Assembly (NCBI GenBank): GCA_949283255.1
Contig: CASDRS010000010.1
Location: forward strand, 1 to 64,000
Direction: 5' to 3'
Source of the DNA: an uncultured bacterium
Lineage (GTDB): Bacteria > Cyanobacteriota > Vampirovibrionia > Gastranaerophilales > Gastranaerophilaceae
DNA: 64,000 nt
The notes under the pieces are model-generated. The model was not told the origin of the DNA, did no database searches, and saw nothing but the letters and a program-made list of their open reading frames with translations. The translations under genes and the position numbers were made by a program. Below are positions 26,036-35,028 of this stretch, piece after piece; positions within the stretch are counted from its first letter, which is position 1; each line of letters starts with the position of its first letter.

Positions 26036-27367
26036 CTAGCCTTCAACCTTATTATTTTGATTTTGCAAAACCGCCGAAATTATTGCAACCATCGTCCAGA
26101 AAATAAATTGTATCTGCGGTCTAAAGAATACCGTATCAACAAGCCCATGCACCATAACAGCACAAATAGAAATAACCGGCACTGCAACAAATATTACATC
26201 ACGAACTTTATCTGACTTAACTATAAAAGATATCCCATCTTTTAACATAACAAACAAAAATCCTAGAAACGCAATCAACGCAAAAATTCCGCTTTCAACT
26301 GCAGTCTCTAAGAAAATATTATAAGCACTTAATGCGTCAAAACCTGTTCTCATATACAACCCGTAAATCTCACGAAAATTCTTATTACCAACACCAATTC
26401 CTAATAACCAATTATCTTTAAACATCTGGATTGAAGATTGGTAAACATTAAATCTGAAGGAATTTGAAGAATCTTGTCGCATAGCAAAAATAGAAAACAC
26501 TCTTGCTCTAAGAGAACTTACAAATAAAATTGCGCAGAGAGCAAACGCAACACAAGAACCCAATACTGATAAAAGCACTTTCTTATACTTGTGCCACAAA
26601 AACTTAGCTGCAACCAAGAACAAACCTGCCAAAATAACCATACATCCGATATAAGAACCACGACAACCTGTCAAAAACAATGTTAAAACAGAGATTAAAG
26701 CCAACCCTAAAGAAACGAACCCGACCTTATAATGTTTTTCACTGAACAAGTATGCACATAATCCAAACAGTGAAGGAATACCTGCAACAAAATAACCGCC
26801 GAGCAAATTAGGATTATAAGGCTGTAAAGTACCGTAAACACGTGTCATAACTTCTTCGGGATTAAGATTTGAAACATCTTGCCAAGTTGAAATTTCATCA
26901 ACTTGAGCAAAGTTTTGCATAATCCCCATAATGCTTTCAAAACTTACGCAAATTCCAATTGCAGCCAATATATAAGGAATCTTGTTAACATTATGCTTAA
27001 GATAATGAACAACAGAAATATAAAATACAAGATAAGTAACAGTCTTTAAAAAACCTTTAAGACTCAACGCAAACAAGCTGGAGCCTGCAAGACTAATTAC
27101 TACTACCATAAAATAAGCAAGCAGCCATAACTCAAACTTCACAGGCTCGCACTTATCACCCGGCTTGGTCAGCAACTGAAGCACTGTCAAAAACGTTGTA
27201 ATAAGAGCAATAAACCCGATAGCATCAGAAGATAAGCAAGTCGATGCCAAAAAGACCAGAATTATAGATGCGAAAATCAGTTTGTCCAAAATTTGTAAGA
27301 ACAAACTGTTTTCGTATAAAATATTTAACTTATTTTGAGTAAATTTAAATAAACTATTGAACATCAT
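26036..27367 (-). CDS. O-antigen ligase/polymerase-like membrane protein
   Basis: 443 residues with about eleven to twelve membrane segments and the Wzy/WaaL-type region LTGCRGSYIG between segments, followed by a periplasmic loop with RQDSSNSFRFNVYQSSIQMF and GIGVGNKNFREIY, typical of the O-antigen ligase family. It would join or polymerise surface polysaccharide. Of the ATGATG pair at the start the first is taken. It overlaps the DUF4330 gene, and lies in a unit with a heptose kinase, which fits LPS assembly. Ligase versus polymerase cannot be decided. Confidence 0.78.
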   Translation of the reverse strand: MMFNSLFKFTQNKLNILYENSLFLQILDKLIFASIILVFLASTCLSSDAIGFIALITTFLTVLQLLTKPGDKCEPVKFELWLLAYFMVVVISLAGSSLFALSLKGFLKTVTYLVFYISVVHYLKHNVNKIPYILAAIGICVSFESIMGIMQNFAQVDEISTWQDVSNLNPEEVMTRVYGTLQPYNPNLLGGYFVAGIPSLFGLCAYLFSEKHYKVGFVSLGLALISVLTLFLTGCRGSYIGCMVILAGLFLVAAKFLWHKYKKVLLSVLGSCVAFALCAILFVSSLRARVFSIFAMRQDSSNSFRFNVYQSSIQMFKDNWLLGIGVGNKNFREIYGLYMRTGFDALSAYNIFLETAVESGIFALIAFLGFLFVMLKDGISFIVKSDKVRDVIFVAVPVISICAVMVHGLVDTVFFRPQIQFIFWTMVAIISAVLQNQNNKVEG

Positions 27368-27932
27368 CAACTTTATTTATATTAGTATCAATATCACCTT
27401 TCATATCGTCGTGAGAAACGGTAATATTAGAGACAGTACCGTTAAACTTATAATCAACACCTTCTAAAGTAATCGGCAATCCCATTTTAACCTTATTACC
27501 GCCAACAACTGCACCGTCTTTAGTAATCTTAGCAGTATCAGTAAGAGTTACAACGATATCATACAAACTTGCTTGAGCGACATCATCAACAACAAGAACA
27601 TTTTTAGTTGCAGATTTAGTGTTAGCAAGAACAGGAAGCACTGTCTTCTTTCTTTCTGTTTTTACATTTAAAACTTCCAAATCAGAATACGGAACATTTC
27701 TTATACTGATAAATGTCTTATCACCGGCCTTAATTGGAGTTTCAGTTCCGGTTAAAGTAATACCGCGCAAAAACACATCAAAAACGATTGGCGAAGTAGT
27801 TTCAATCTGCTTATCAGCAGTCTGCCTCACATTTTTAAAAGTTAAAAATCCAACAGCAAGAGCAATTGCAACTCCAAGAATTACAATCAAATCGAACGGT
27901 TTAAGATTTTTCAAAAATTCAAATTTTTCCAT
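27354..27932 (-). CDS. DUF4330 family membrane-anchored protein
   Basis: 192 residues: one membrane segment near 15-36 (FDLIVILGVAIALAVGFLTF), then an extracytoplasmic beta-rich domain with paired strands, resembling the DUF4330 family found in Cyanobacteria and relatives. I take the ATG with AAGGAG six bases upstream; a GTG five codons earlier overlaps that site and is rejected. It sits between the heptose kinase and the O-antigen ligase-like gene, so an envelope role is likely, but no activity is known. Confidence 0.7.
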   Translation of the reverse strand: MEKFEFLKNLKPFDLIVILGVAIALAVGFLTFKNVRQTADKQIETTSPIVFDVFLRGITLTGTETPIKAGDKTFISIRNVPYSDLEVLNVKTERKKTVLPVLANTKSATKNVLVVDDVAQASLYDIVVTLTDTAKITKDGAVVGGNKVKMGLPITLEGVDYKFNGTVSNITVSHDDMKGDIDTNINKVDDVQ

Positions 27933-27946
27933 AAGTTTCTCCTTCA

Positions 27947-28951
27947 CTAGAGTTTTTCAACTGCCGAGAGAAGCTCTTCAACAGTAGTAGTTGCGCACCC
28001 CCATTGTCTAACAACAATACTGGCAGCAACATTACCGATTAAAGCGGCATAAACAGGATCAGCTCCTGCAGCTAAAGCAAGAGAATAAACTGCCGTAACC
28101 GTATCACCGGCACCTGTAACATCAAACACTTCGGATTTATTGAATACAGGAATTTTTGTATATTTTTTATCAGGTTCCGCAACAAACATACCGTCAGCAC
28201 CGCAAGTAATCAAAATAGCTTCCGCATCTGTTTCAGCTAACAATTTGTCACCTGCTTTTTGCAAAGTTTCAATAGAATCAATTGCAAAACCAACAGATTT
28301 TTGAGTATCAGGAAGATTTGGAGTCATAGAAGTTATACCCTTATAACTGAACAAATCTCTCTGAGCATCAACTATAACCTTTTTACCATATTGCTTTGCA
28401 AGTTCAATGGTTCTTTTTATAACATTTTGAGTTAATGTCCCAATGTGATAATTGGATAAAATAACCAAGTCACAATCAGGAATTGCACGCTCAATATTGG
28501 TAATAACTTTAGACTCAGTCTCCTCAGACAAAGGCTCATTAGTTTGCCTGTCAATACGCACAATTTGCTGAGTTATAGATGTTGTGATAGAACCCAGTAT
28601 TCTTGTTTTTGTAATAGTTTTACGGTTCTTATCCTGAATTACATACCTTGTATCAATTCCGGCCTGTTTAAAAGTCTCAAACAATTGTTCAGCCTGATAA
28701 TCTTCACCAAAAACGCCAATTACAAAAATCTTTCCGTTATTAAGAGTTGCAACGTTATGAGCAGCATTAGATGCTCCACCCAAAATAGGTTTTGTCTTAG
28801 TATGCTGAAGGATAAGGACAGGCGCCTCACGAGAGATACGCTCTGCATCACCATAAACCATCTCATCCATTGCCAAATCTCCTACTACAAGGATTTTCGG
28901 CTCAGCCAACTTCTTAATATAAGAAACAAGTTTTTCTTTATCAATATTCAT
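27947..28951 (-). CDS. rfaE1: D-glycero-beta-D-manno-heptose-7-phosphate kinase (RfaE1/HldE kinase domain)
   Basis: 334 residues of PfkB/ribokinase fold. It phosphorylates heptose-7-phosphate to the 1,7-bisphosphate on the way to ADP-heptose for LPS inner core. Seen: ILVVGDLAMDEMVYGDAERISREAPVL near the N-terminus, GGASNAAHNVA, and the catalytic FDVTGAGDTV near 270. Only the kinase half is present; the cytidylyl/adenylyl half fused in E. coli HldE is absent, as in species with separate genes. The start is uncertain: an ATG at 28951 with a distant AGGGA, or a GTG at 28984 eleven codons upstream. Confidence 0.85.
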   Translation of the reverse strand: MNIDKEKLVSYIKKLAEPKILVVGDLAMDEMVYGDAERISREAPVLILQHTKTKPILGGASNAAHNVATLNNGKIFVIGVFGEDYQAEQLFETFKQAGIDTRYVIQDKNRKTITKTRILGSITTSITQQIVRIDRQTNEPLSEETESKVITNIERAIPDCDLVILSNYHIGTLTQNVIKRTIELAKQYGKKVIVDAQRDLFSYKGITSMTPNLPDTQKSVGFAIDSIETLQKAGDKLLAETDAEAILITCGADGMFVAEPDKKYTKIPVFNKSEVFDVTGAGDTVTAVYSLALAAGADPVYAALIGNVAASIVVRQWGCATTTVEELLSAVEKL

Positions 28952-29015
28952 ATAAAACGTTTCCCTACCGACAAAGCTTATCACGAATAAATTTAAAAAT
29001 CAAATTAAGAAAACA

Positions 29016-30947
29016 TCAATACTTTTTGCGACTTACAGATAATATTGGGGAAGGGGCTTTTATTTGCATTGATTTATCATTTTCTGGGTCATATTTATTT
29101 ATAACCACAACATTATTTGAATTTGATACTGTAGGTTCAATAGGAGCATTCCAATTTATCTTTTTTAAATCAGACTTTGCTGCTTCGGTATTCACTTTAT
29201 TTTTTGGAGAAAATACTCTTGTCGAAAGCGCATTCACATATTTTTCAGTCAAGTGAGCATAATCAAATAGACTTACACCATTTACGTTAACTTTTCTGGT
29301 CTCATGAATCTGTCTGATTAAATCTTCCTCGCTACCGCCCATAAAAGTAACAAACAAACCTGCTATCAAATCAGTTCCTTGAGCTTTATAATTTAGAACC
29401 GTTGTAATTTGCGAGTTTAATGTCTTTGGATTACAAGTCAAAAACAGAGGAGTGAACGCTTGGATATAATGCTTTTGGGACCAAGCTGACCAATCCTGCA
29501 TTTTCCTTGAATAAGCAACACTTTTATCAGGGAATATAACAGCACTTATGTAAATATTTTTAGACTTGCCAAGATTACCTATTTTTTCAACAAAATTTGT
29601 AACTTGTTGACGTCTGAAATCACCCCATTTTACCCAAAGCGGATGCGCAGTCGTCATAGTTACAGGATCAACACCATACTGCTGATAGAAAAGTGATCTT
29701 GCAGTTTCTGTATATCCCCAATTACCTGAAGCAGAAGGTGAAATCGCTTGAGGATATCTTATGTAATCCAAATTTATCCCGTCAGGCTTATAATCATTTA
29801 TAATCTCGCTGATTAAACGCTGCAAGAACTCTTGAACTTCAGCATTTGCAGGGTCCAAGAAATAACCGTTATGCTCCGAAGAGGACGGCGTTGCAACCGC
29901 AGACTCATAACCGGCAAGAGTTTTATTACCCCAATCCGGCTTTACTGCAAGAATATTTTTAGCATTTGAAGAAGGAAGTTGATTTCCAACATAGAAAGTC
30001 TCAAACCAGATATGAACTTTTATTCCTCTCTTATGAGCTTCCCTTATCCAAATTTTTAGCGGGTCAATCCCGTTAAACTTTTCATTTTGAGCAACAAACC
30101 CGTAACTTTCCATAGTTTTACTAGGGAATATTGTTCTGCCGTGGAAATAAGTCTCTAAGAAAATATTATCTATACCTGCATTCTTAACCTTTTCTATAGC
30201 AGCGATAATATCGTTTTCAGTCGTTTCTGTAGGTCGCAGCCATACTCCCTTAAATTCGTTCAACTTAAACGGGAGTACGCTTTTTATCGCAGCATTTGCA
30301 GATTCTATAGCTAATTTTGAATATTTTTGGGTTTCCTCAGGATTTTTTGCACCCTTACGGACATAAGTTTGAGCATCTTTAACAAAATCTGTTGGAACTT
30401 TCCAGTCATAAGAAGGGTTTTGCGCCTTATAATAATTTATCATGTTAGAAGCTTCTTCTATTTTTTGCAAAGCCTCAAACACAAGACTTTTTGAAGTATT
30501 GTATGTTGTAATAACACCTGTAGTTTCATCATAATATATCTTTGTACCAATACTTATATTTGCATTAATCCAGTTCTTCGCAACACCATGCCCGCTAATT
30601 ACAGCACCATTTTGAGGAATAAAGGAATCCGCACCACTAAGTTCAGTAACGGTATTACCTTCAATAATAGCCTCCGTTCCAAACTCGTTAGTACCTGTTC
30701 TATCCCCGTAATCTCGCGTATAAAGAATTAACTGGTCAGCACCTCTTGCACCTGGGAAATGCACTCCTGCACTATTAGAATAAATAGTAGGGTTTACAGC
30801 ATTAACCTGTCTTCTTGATTGGCTAAACAAAATTTCATTTTGCTCCATTTGATAAGGAGCATACATATTATCATCAGCCGCAAATGCTGACATTGTAAAA
30901 ATATTAAATATAAAAAACAATAAAAATAAACAATTCTTAAGTTTCAT
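29016..30947 (-). CDS. Exported GHL10/DUF187 glycoside hydrolase-like protein
   Basis: 643 residues. Signal peptide (1-23, ending SAFA). An N-terminal beta-rich part (to about 220) is followed by a TIM-barrel domain of the glycosyl hydrolase-like 10 family: EFKGVWLRPTETTENDI near 225, FLETYFHGRTIFPS, AHKRGIKVHIWFETFYVG, and NLDYIRYPQ near 395, typical of DUF187. Members are surface or periplasmic proteins thought to act on cell-wall glycans. It overlaps the TPR gene stop by one base, with GGGAG seven bases before the ATG. Third gene of a three-gene minus-strand unit. Confidence 0.83.
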   Translation of the reverse strand: MKLKNCLFLLFFIFNIFTMSAFAADDNMYAPYQMEQNEILFSQSRRQVNAVNPTIYSNSAGVHFPGARGADQLILYTRDYGDRTGTNEFGTEAIIEGNTVTELSGADSFIPQNGAVISGHGVAKNWINANISIGTKIYYDETTGVITTYNTSKSLVFEALQKIEEASNMINYYKAQNPSYDWKVPTDFVKDAQTYVRKGAKNPEETQKYSKLAIESANAAIKSVLPFKLNEFKGVWLRPTETTENDIIAAIEKVKNAGIDNIFLETYFHGRTIFPSKTMESYGFVAQNEKFNGIDPLKIWIREAHKRGIKVHIWFETFYVGNQLPSSNAKNILAVKPDWGNKTLAGYESAVATPSSSEHNGYFLDPANAEVQEFLQRLISEIINDYKPDGINLDYIRYPQAISPSASGNWGYTETARSLFYQQYGVDPVTMTTAHPLWVKWGDFRRQQVTNFVEKIGNLGKSKNIYISAVIFPDKSVAYSRKMQDWSAWSQKHYIQAFTPLFLTCNPKTLNSQITTVLNYKAQGTDLIAGLFVTFMGGSEEDLIRQIHETRKVNVNGVSLFDYAHLTEKYVNALSTRVFSPKNKVNTEAAKSDLKKINWNAPIEPTVSNSNNVVVINKYDPENDKSMQIKAPSPILSVSRKKY

Positions 30948-31633
30948 TATTTTGCTCCCTGCTGGCGAGGTACATAATCCTTTTTACTATAATATGCCTT
31001 ATCCAATAATAAAAGTTTGTTATTTAAACGTTTTTGATTTGGATTAACCATCAATGAAACTGTGTAATGATCTTTAGCTTTTTGTAAATCTCCCAGTTTT
31101 TCATATACGGTTGCCAAACGATTGTGCACCTCATAATAAGATCCATATCCGTTTTGCAAGGCTATCTTATAATACTTTAGCGCATTATGATAATCTTTTA
31201 TATTAAAATAATACTCCCCAAAATAATAATTGGCAAAAGGGTTAAGTTTTTCTAAGTTTACAGCCCTATAAAAATAATTTTTAGCCTGCGTTTTACGTCC
31301 GTTAAGCTCGTGTATAACACCGATTTGAGTACAAAACACCGCGTTATCTGGCTGCATACTTAAAAGAAGCATATATTTTGCAAGTGCTTTTGCAAGATAT
31401 GCTTCTTTCAGTTTTTTATTAGGTTCATCAACACCCTTATAAAAAAGTGTATCAGCTTCCTGTTCTATCTTTTGAGGAGATTTTAAAGCACTTACAGCAC
31501 CTGAATTACTATAATCCAAATCTTTTACAGGAACTGTCTCAGCCAAAACTTGACCTGCAATATTCAACAATAAGCAAGCGCTCGACAAAAGACAAATATA
31601 TAAGTGTTTTCTACAAATCTTGAGTATTTGCAT
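30947..31633 (-). CDS. Exported tetratricopeptide repeat protein
   Basis: 228 residues. Hydrophobic N-terminal signal (about 10-31, ending VLAET). Three to four TPR units between about 95 and 205, with typical paired helices (FCTQIGVIHELNGRKTQAKNYFYRA, PFANYYFGEYYFNIKDYHNALKYY, HNRLATVYEKLGDLQKAKDHY). TPRs usually mediate protein-protein contacts. It starts 23 bases inside the preceding small gene and its stop overlaps the start of the GHL10 gene, so the three are probably coupled. Confidence 0.82.
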   Translation of the reverse strand: MQILKICRKHLYICLLSSACLLLNIAGQVLAETVPVKDLDYSNSGAVSALKSPQKIEQEADTLFYKGVDEPNKKLKEAYLAKALAKYMLLLSMQPDNAVFCTQIGVIHELNGRKTQAKNYFYRAVNLEKLNPFANYYFGEYYFNIKDYHNALKYYKIALQNGYGSYYEVHNRLATVYEKLGDLQKAKDHYTVSLMVNPNQKRLNNKLLLLDKAYYSKKDYVPRQQGAK

Positions 31634-31952
31634 AATACTTGATATCCTGACGCATAAACTTATCTTTATCCTGCGCAGGATCGATGTAGTTAAAGAAATC
31701 TACTGTCTTATCAACTATAGTATTCCAAACCTCTGAATTAGTATATAATTTTGACTGACGTCTGTCACTTATTGGGGTAACAAATGGCTGACCGTTAACC
31801 TGTGCTTTATTCAGCTGCACATATTTAACAGCTTCGCTGGAACATCCGTAGTTTCTTAAATACTCTGGACTAGTGGACTCTTTAACACCAATTCCGGCAA
31901 ATGCAGGAAGAGATATAGCCAAAACTCCAACAGTTAATAAAAATTTCTTCAT
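31611..31952 (-). CDS. Small exported protein, first gene of the TPR-GHL10 unit
   Basis: 113 residues with a clear signal peptide (1-19, ending PAFA). The mature part is polar with one conserved-looking Cys (NYGCSSEAVKYVQLNKAQ) and ends in a helical, charged segment. GAGG lies seven bases before the ATG. No family recognised. Its position implies a periplasmic partner of the TPR and GHL10 proteins. Confidence 0.7.
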   Translation of the reverse strand: MKKFLLTVGVLAISLPAFAGIGVKESTSPEYLRNYGCSSEAVKYVQLNKAQVNGQPFVTPISDRRQSKLYTNSEVWNTIVDKTVDFFNYIDPAQDKDKFMRQDIKYYANTQDL

Positions 31953-32041
31953 AAAAATACCTCAACTTTATATGTCATGTTAACATTTTTTCGTAATACA
32001 TGCAATAGTATTATAAATTCTTAACAACAAAAATAAATGTA

Positions 32042-33097
32042 TTATTTGTATGATTTTTTTATGATTTCTTCAAGTTTATCTAAAAGTTGATTTTCAGGAA
32101 CCTTAGCAACAATCTCACCCTTTTTGAAGACATAACCTTCGCCAATACCGCCTGCGATACCAAAATCAGCGTGTTTAGCTTCTCCTGGGCCGTTTACGGC
32201 ACATCCCATTGTAGCTATAGTAATTGGGGCATCGAAATTTTTAAACCGTTCTTCTACTTTTTTGGCCAATTCAATCAAATTTATTTGAGTACGACCGCAA
32301 GTCGGGCAAGAAACAAAGTTTACACCGTGCTCTTTCAAACCCAAACTCTTCAGAATATCTATACCCGCACTAACTTCCTCTACAGGGTTTTCTGTCAATG
32401 AAACTCTTATGGTATCACCAATTCCCTCCGCTAACAAAGTTCCGAGCCCTACAGCAGATTTTATAATCCCGCCACGTAAAGTTCCAGCCTCAGTAACACC
32501 AAGGTGAAGAGGATACGGAACCTTTTCTGCAATTGAGCGATAAGCCTCAATAGTTGTCATTACATCAGAAGATTTTAACGATACTTTTATCAAATCAAAA
32601 TCAAGATCTTCCAATATTTTGATATGACCCATAGCACTTTGAACCATTTTTTCTGAAAGCGGAATATCTTTCTCCTGCAAATCTTTTTCTAAAGAGCCTG
32701 CATTTACACCGATTCTAATTGGCACATTTAATTGTTTAGCAAGAGTAACAACTTTTTCAACATTTTCTCTCTTACCTATATTTCCTGGGTTAATCCTTAA
32801 AGCACTTACGCCATTATTCATGCATTGAATAGCCAATCTGTAATCAAAATGGATATCCGCAACAATCGGGATATTGGTTTTTCTGACAATTTCTCCAACT
32901 GCTTCTGCCGCATCTTTATTCAGAACAGCAAGCCTTACAATATCGCAGCCTCTTTCTGCCAACTCATCAATTTGATAGCATGTCTTTTGGACATCTCTTG
33001 TGTCAGTATTACACATTGACTGTACACTTATTGGGGCATCTCCCCCAACTTTCACGTTTCCTATAGAAATTTGTTTTGATAATCTTCTCTTAATCAT
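32042..33097 (-). CDS. ispG: 4-hydroxy-3-methylbut-2-enyl diphosphate synthase (IspG/GcpE)
   Basis: 351 residues. Iron-sulfur enzyme reducing MEcPP to HMBPP in the MEP isoprenoid pathway. Seen: N-terminal VKVGGDAPISVQSMCNTDTRDV, the TIM-barrel segment VADIHFDYRLAI, and the 4Fe-4S region with CPTCGRTQINL near 270 and MGCAVNGPGEAKHADFGIAGG near 305. Normal length. The start lacks a Shine-Dalgarno sequence; a TATCAT box lies six bases upstream. ispD of the same pathway is at 35821-36474. Confidence 0.96.
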   Translation of the reverse strand: MIKRRLSKQISIGNVKVGGDAPISVQSMCNTDTRDVQKTCYQIDELAERGCDIVRLAVLNKDAAEAVGEIVRKTNIPIVADIHFDYRLAIQCMNNGVSALRINPGNIGKRENVEKVVTLAKQLNVPIRIGVNAGSLEKDLQEKDIPLSEKMVQSAMGHIKILEDLDFDLIKVSLKSSDVMTTIEAYRSIAEKVPYPLHLGVTEAGTLRGGIIKSAVGLGTLLAEGIGDTIRVSLTENPVEEVSAGIDILKSLGLKEHGVNFVSCPTCGRTQINLIELAKKVEERFKNFDAPITIATMGCAVNGPGEAKHADFGIAGGIGEGYVFKKGEIVAKVPENQLLDKLEEIIKKSYK

Positions 33098-33132
33098 AGT
33101 TTTATGATATCATAAATACAAAAAGGAGAGAA
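33085..33132. promoter_or_regulatory. Symmetric divergent promoter region, ispG and phosphoesterase
   Basis: A perfect palindrome TATGATATCATA (33103-33114) supplies a TATCAT -10 box on each strand (minus 33104-33109, plus 33108-33113). TTCTCT lies 17 bp upstream on both sides (plus 33085-33090, minus 33127-33132). On the minus strand the -10 box ends six bases before the ispG ATG. The -35 matches are weak (3 of 6). Confidence 0.45.
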
Positions 33133-33138
33133 GTTTTT

Positions 33139-33876
33139 ATGAAAGTTGCAGTAATATCAGATATACACGGAAATTTTCAAGCATTAGAGAGCGTACTTGC
33201 GGACTTACAAATGAATAATTGTGAACAAGTTTGGTGTCTTGGAGACTTAGCAATGGCAGGACCTCAACCAAGAGCAGTACTTGATTATTTTATGAATAAA
33301 GCTACAGATTGGGTTGTTATCAAAGGTAATACAGACAAAATGATTACCGATTTCAACTTAAAAATGTATGACAAGCTTCAGGCAAAATTTCCTGTTATGG
33401 CAAACGCATTGTTGGATGACGTTGATATTATAGAAAAAGATAAGAAAGAATATTTAGCATCTTTACCTGAGAAGAAAAATATGATTGTTGAAGGTGTGTC
33501 CGTTTTATTGGTTCACGGATCACCACGACGCAATAACGAAGATATCTTACCTGGAATGAAGCTATCTGAAGTACAAGAAATTATAGAAGGGGAAACCGCA
33601 AACTTGATTTTATGCGGACACACACATGTTCCTTGCGGTTATCAAACACTTTCAAAACAAACTGTAGTTAATGTCGGAAGTGTCGGGAGACCAATGACCG
33701 GAACCCCTAAAGCAAACTATGCAATAATAGATTTCAATTGCGGTACATTCACCGTTGAGCACAGAGAAGTTGATTACGACTACGAGCTTGCAGCAAGCTT
33801 AATTCGTGCAAAACAATTCGAAGGCGCATCGGAACTTGCTGATCAACTAATAATGCCAATATTGAGACATTTGTAA
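33139..33876 (+). CDS. YfcE/MJ0936-type metallophosphoesterase
   Basis: 245 residues. Calcineurin-like phosphoesterase with the metal-binding motifs SDIHGNFQAL (8-17), GDLAMAGP near 37, GNTDK near 60, and the late CGHTHVPCG near 160. Small stand-alone members hydrolyse phosphodiesters; the natural substrate is not predictable. AAAGGAGAG before the ATG. Divergent from ispG. Confidence 0.85.
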   Translation: MKVAVISDIHGNFQALESVLADLQMNNCEQVWCLGDLAMAGPQPRAVLDYFMNKATDWVVIKGNTDKMITDFNLKMYDKLQAKFPVMANALLDDVDIIEKDKKEYLASLPEKKNMIVEGVSVLLVHGSPRRNNEDILPGMKLSEVQEIIEGETANLILCGHTHVPCGYQTLSKQTVVNVGSVGRPMTGTPKANYAIIDFNCGTFTVEHREVDYDYELAASLIRAKQFEGASELADQLIMPILRHL

Positions 33877-34009
33877 AAATAATAAACCAAATTATACTTA
33901 TAAATCTGACATTTATAATATTGCCTTAAGAAAAATGTTTAAGGACGATTAATTTCGAATATTTGTGCCTTATAACTAACATGTCAATAAAGCAATATCA
34001 GGAGGAGAT

Positions 34010-34678
34010 ATGGAAATATCACCGGTCAGAATATTATTTGTAGAAGATCATAAGCTAATGAGGGTAGGACTAAAATCTTTGTTTGAGGAATACAAAGAAT
34101 TGGATGTCATATCCGAAGCCCAAAGCGGAAAAGAAGCTGTTGAGAATTACAAAATTTCTCATCCTGACGTAATATTAATGGATATAGGACTTCCTGATAT
34201 TACAGGTATTGAGGCTACAAAAAGAATTATAGAACTAAACCCGCAAGCAAAAATAATCATTTTAACATCACACCTGTCAGAACAGGAGGTAATGGACTCT
34301 CTTCAAGCAGGTGCTAGAGCTTATGTAATGAAAGACATAAACATAGAAATCCTAAAAATGATTATAAAAACGGTCAAGGATGGAGCAATGTGGCTTGATC
34401 CGCAAGTTGTACCGATACTTAGAGATAAAAACTGCGGTATCATTCCGCCACGCCAAATGTCCAGAGCAATGTTTAAGGAACAACACGCAAACCTGACTCA
34501 AAGAGAATATGAAGTCTTAAAACTTGTTGTAGACGGAAAATCTAATAACGAAATAGCCAAAGAATTAACAATATCAGAGCACACCGCAAAAGCCCATGTA
34601 TGCAATATTATTCAAAAGCTTGTAGTTGATGACAGAACTCAAGCTGCAGTTAAAGCTTTAAAAGAAGGACTTGTTTAA
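34010..34678 (+). CDS. NarL/FixJ-family response regulator
   Basis: 222 residues. Receiver domain (about 5-125) with the acidic pair Glu12/Asp13, phosphoacceptor Asp58 in LMDIGLPD, Thr86 and Lys108; C-terminal LuxR-type helix-turn-helix (about 160-222, LTQREYEVLKLVVDGKSNNEIAKELTISEHTAKAHV). It would bind DNA when phosphorylated. AGGAGGAG before the ATG. No sensor kinase is adjacent, so its partner is elsewhere. Confidence 0.93.
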   Translation: MEISPVRILFVEDHKLMRVGLKSLFEEYKELDVISEAQSGKEAVENYKISHPDVILMDIGLPDITGIEATKRIIELNPQAKIIILTSHLSEQEVMDSLQAGARAYVMKDINIEILKMIIKTVKDGAMWLDPQVVPILRDKNCGIIPPRQMSRAMFKEQHANLTQREYEVLKLVVDGKSNNEIAKELTISEHTAKAHVCNIIQKLVVDDRTQAAVKALKEGLV

Positions 34679-34757
34679 GTTTTGTAAATTTAGACTGAAA
34701 TTTCCTAAAGTTTTTCAACTTTTTGACGATACAACACATGTAATAAGGATAAAAGGC

Positions 34758-34949
34758 ATGGGAAATTTCAACGAATATCAACAAGGGCTTCCCGATTTAG
34801 GGAAAAATTATTGGCAAGATATCAAAGCTGAAAGTAAAGAAAACAATTCAGTGAATAATATCGTTGAACTTAATTGCAAAACGATTTTCTCACCTGAAGA
34901 TTTCAAAAATATAACTACCTACAATCCTTCTATTTTTAAAAAAGATTAA
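34758..34949 (+). CDS. Small unrecognised protein downstream of the response regulator
   Basis: 63 residues from the ATG with AAGGA eight bases upstream (the frame stays open further 5', but without a good start). The product begins MGNFNEYQQGLPDLGKNYW and has no signal peptide or membrane segment. It lies 80 bases past the response regulator and before a strong bidirectional terminator, so it is probably co-transcribed with it. Family unknown. Confidence 0.5.
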   Translation: MGNFNEYQQGLPDLGKNYWQDIKAESKENNSVNNIVELNCKTIFSPEDFKNITTYNPSIFKKD

Positions 34950-34975
34950 TTTTTCTCCTTTTATAATTGTACAAA

Positions 34976-35010
34976 AAATGACCTCCTAAATAAGAGGTCA
35001 TTTCTTTTTA
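34976..35010. terminator. Bidirectional terminator
   Basis: A perfect 10-bp stem AAATGACCTC/GAGGTCATTT with an 8-base loop, followed by TCTTTTTA on the plus strand and by TTTTTTG on the minus strand. It separates convergent genes (63-residue and 228-residue proteins). Confidence 0.85.
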
Positions 35011-35028
35011 TCTTAGGATTTATAATTA

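Noticed and set aside
33914-33934. CCTTAA/TTAAGG hairpin before the response regulator gene
   Set aside because: Short AT-rich stem with no T-run; could form by chance in this composition.
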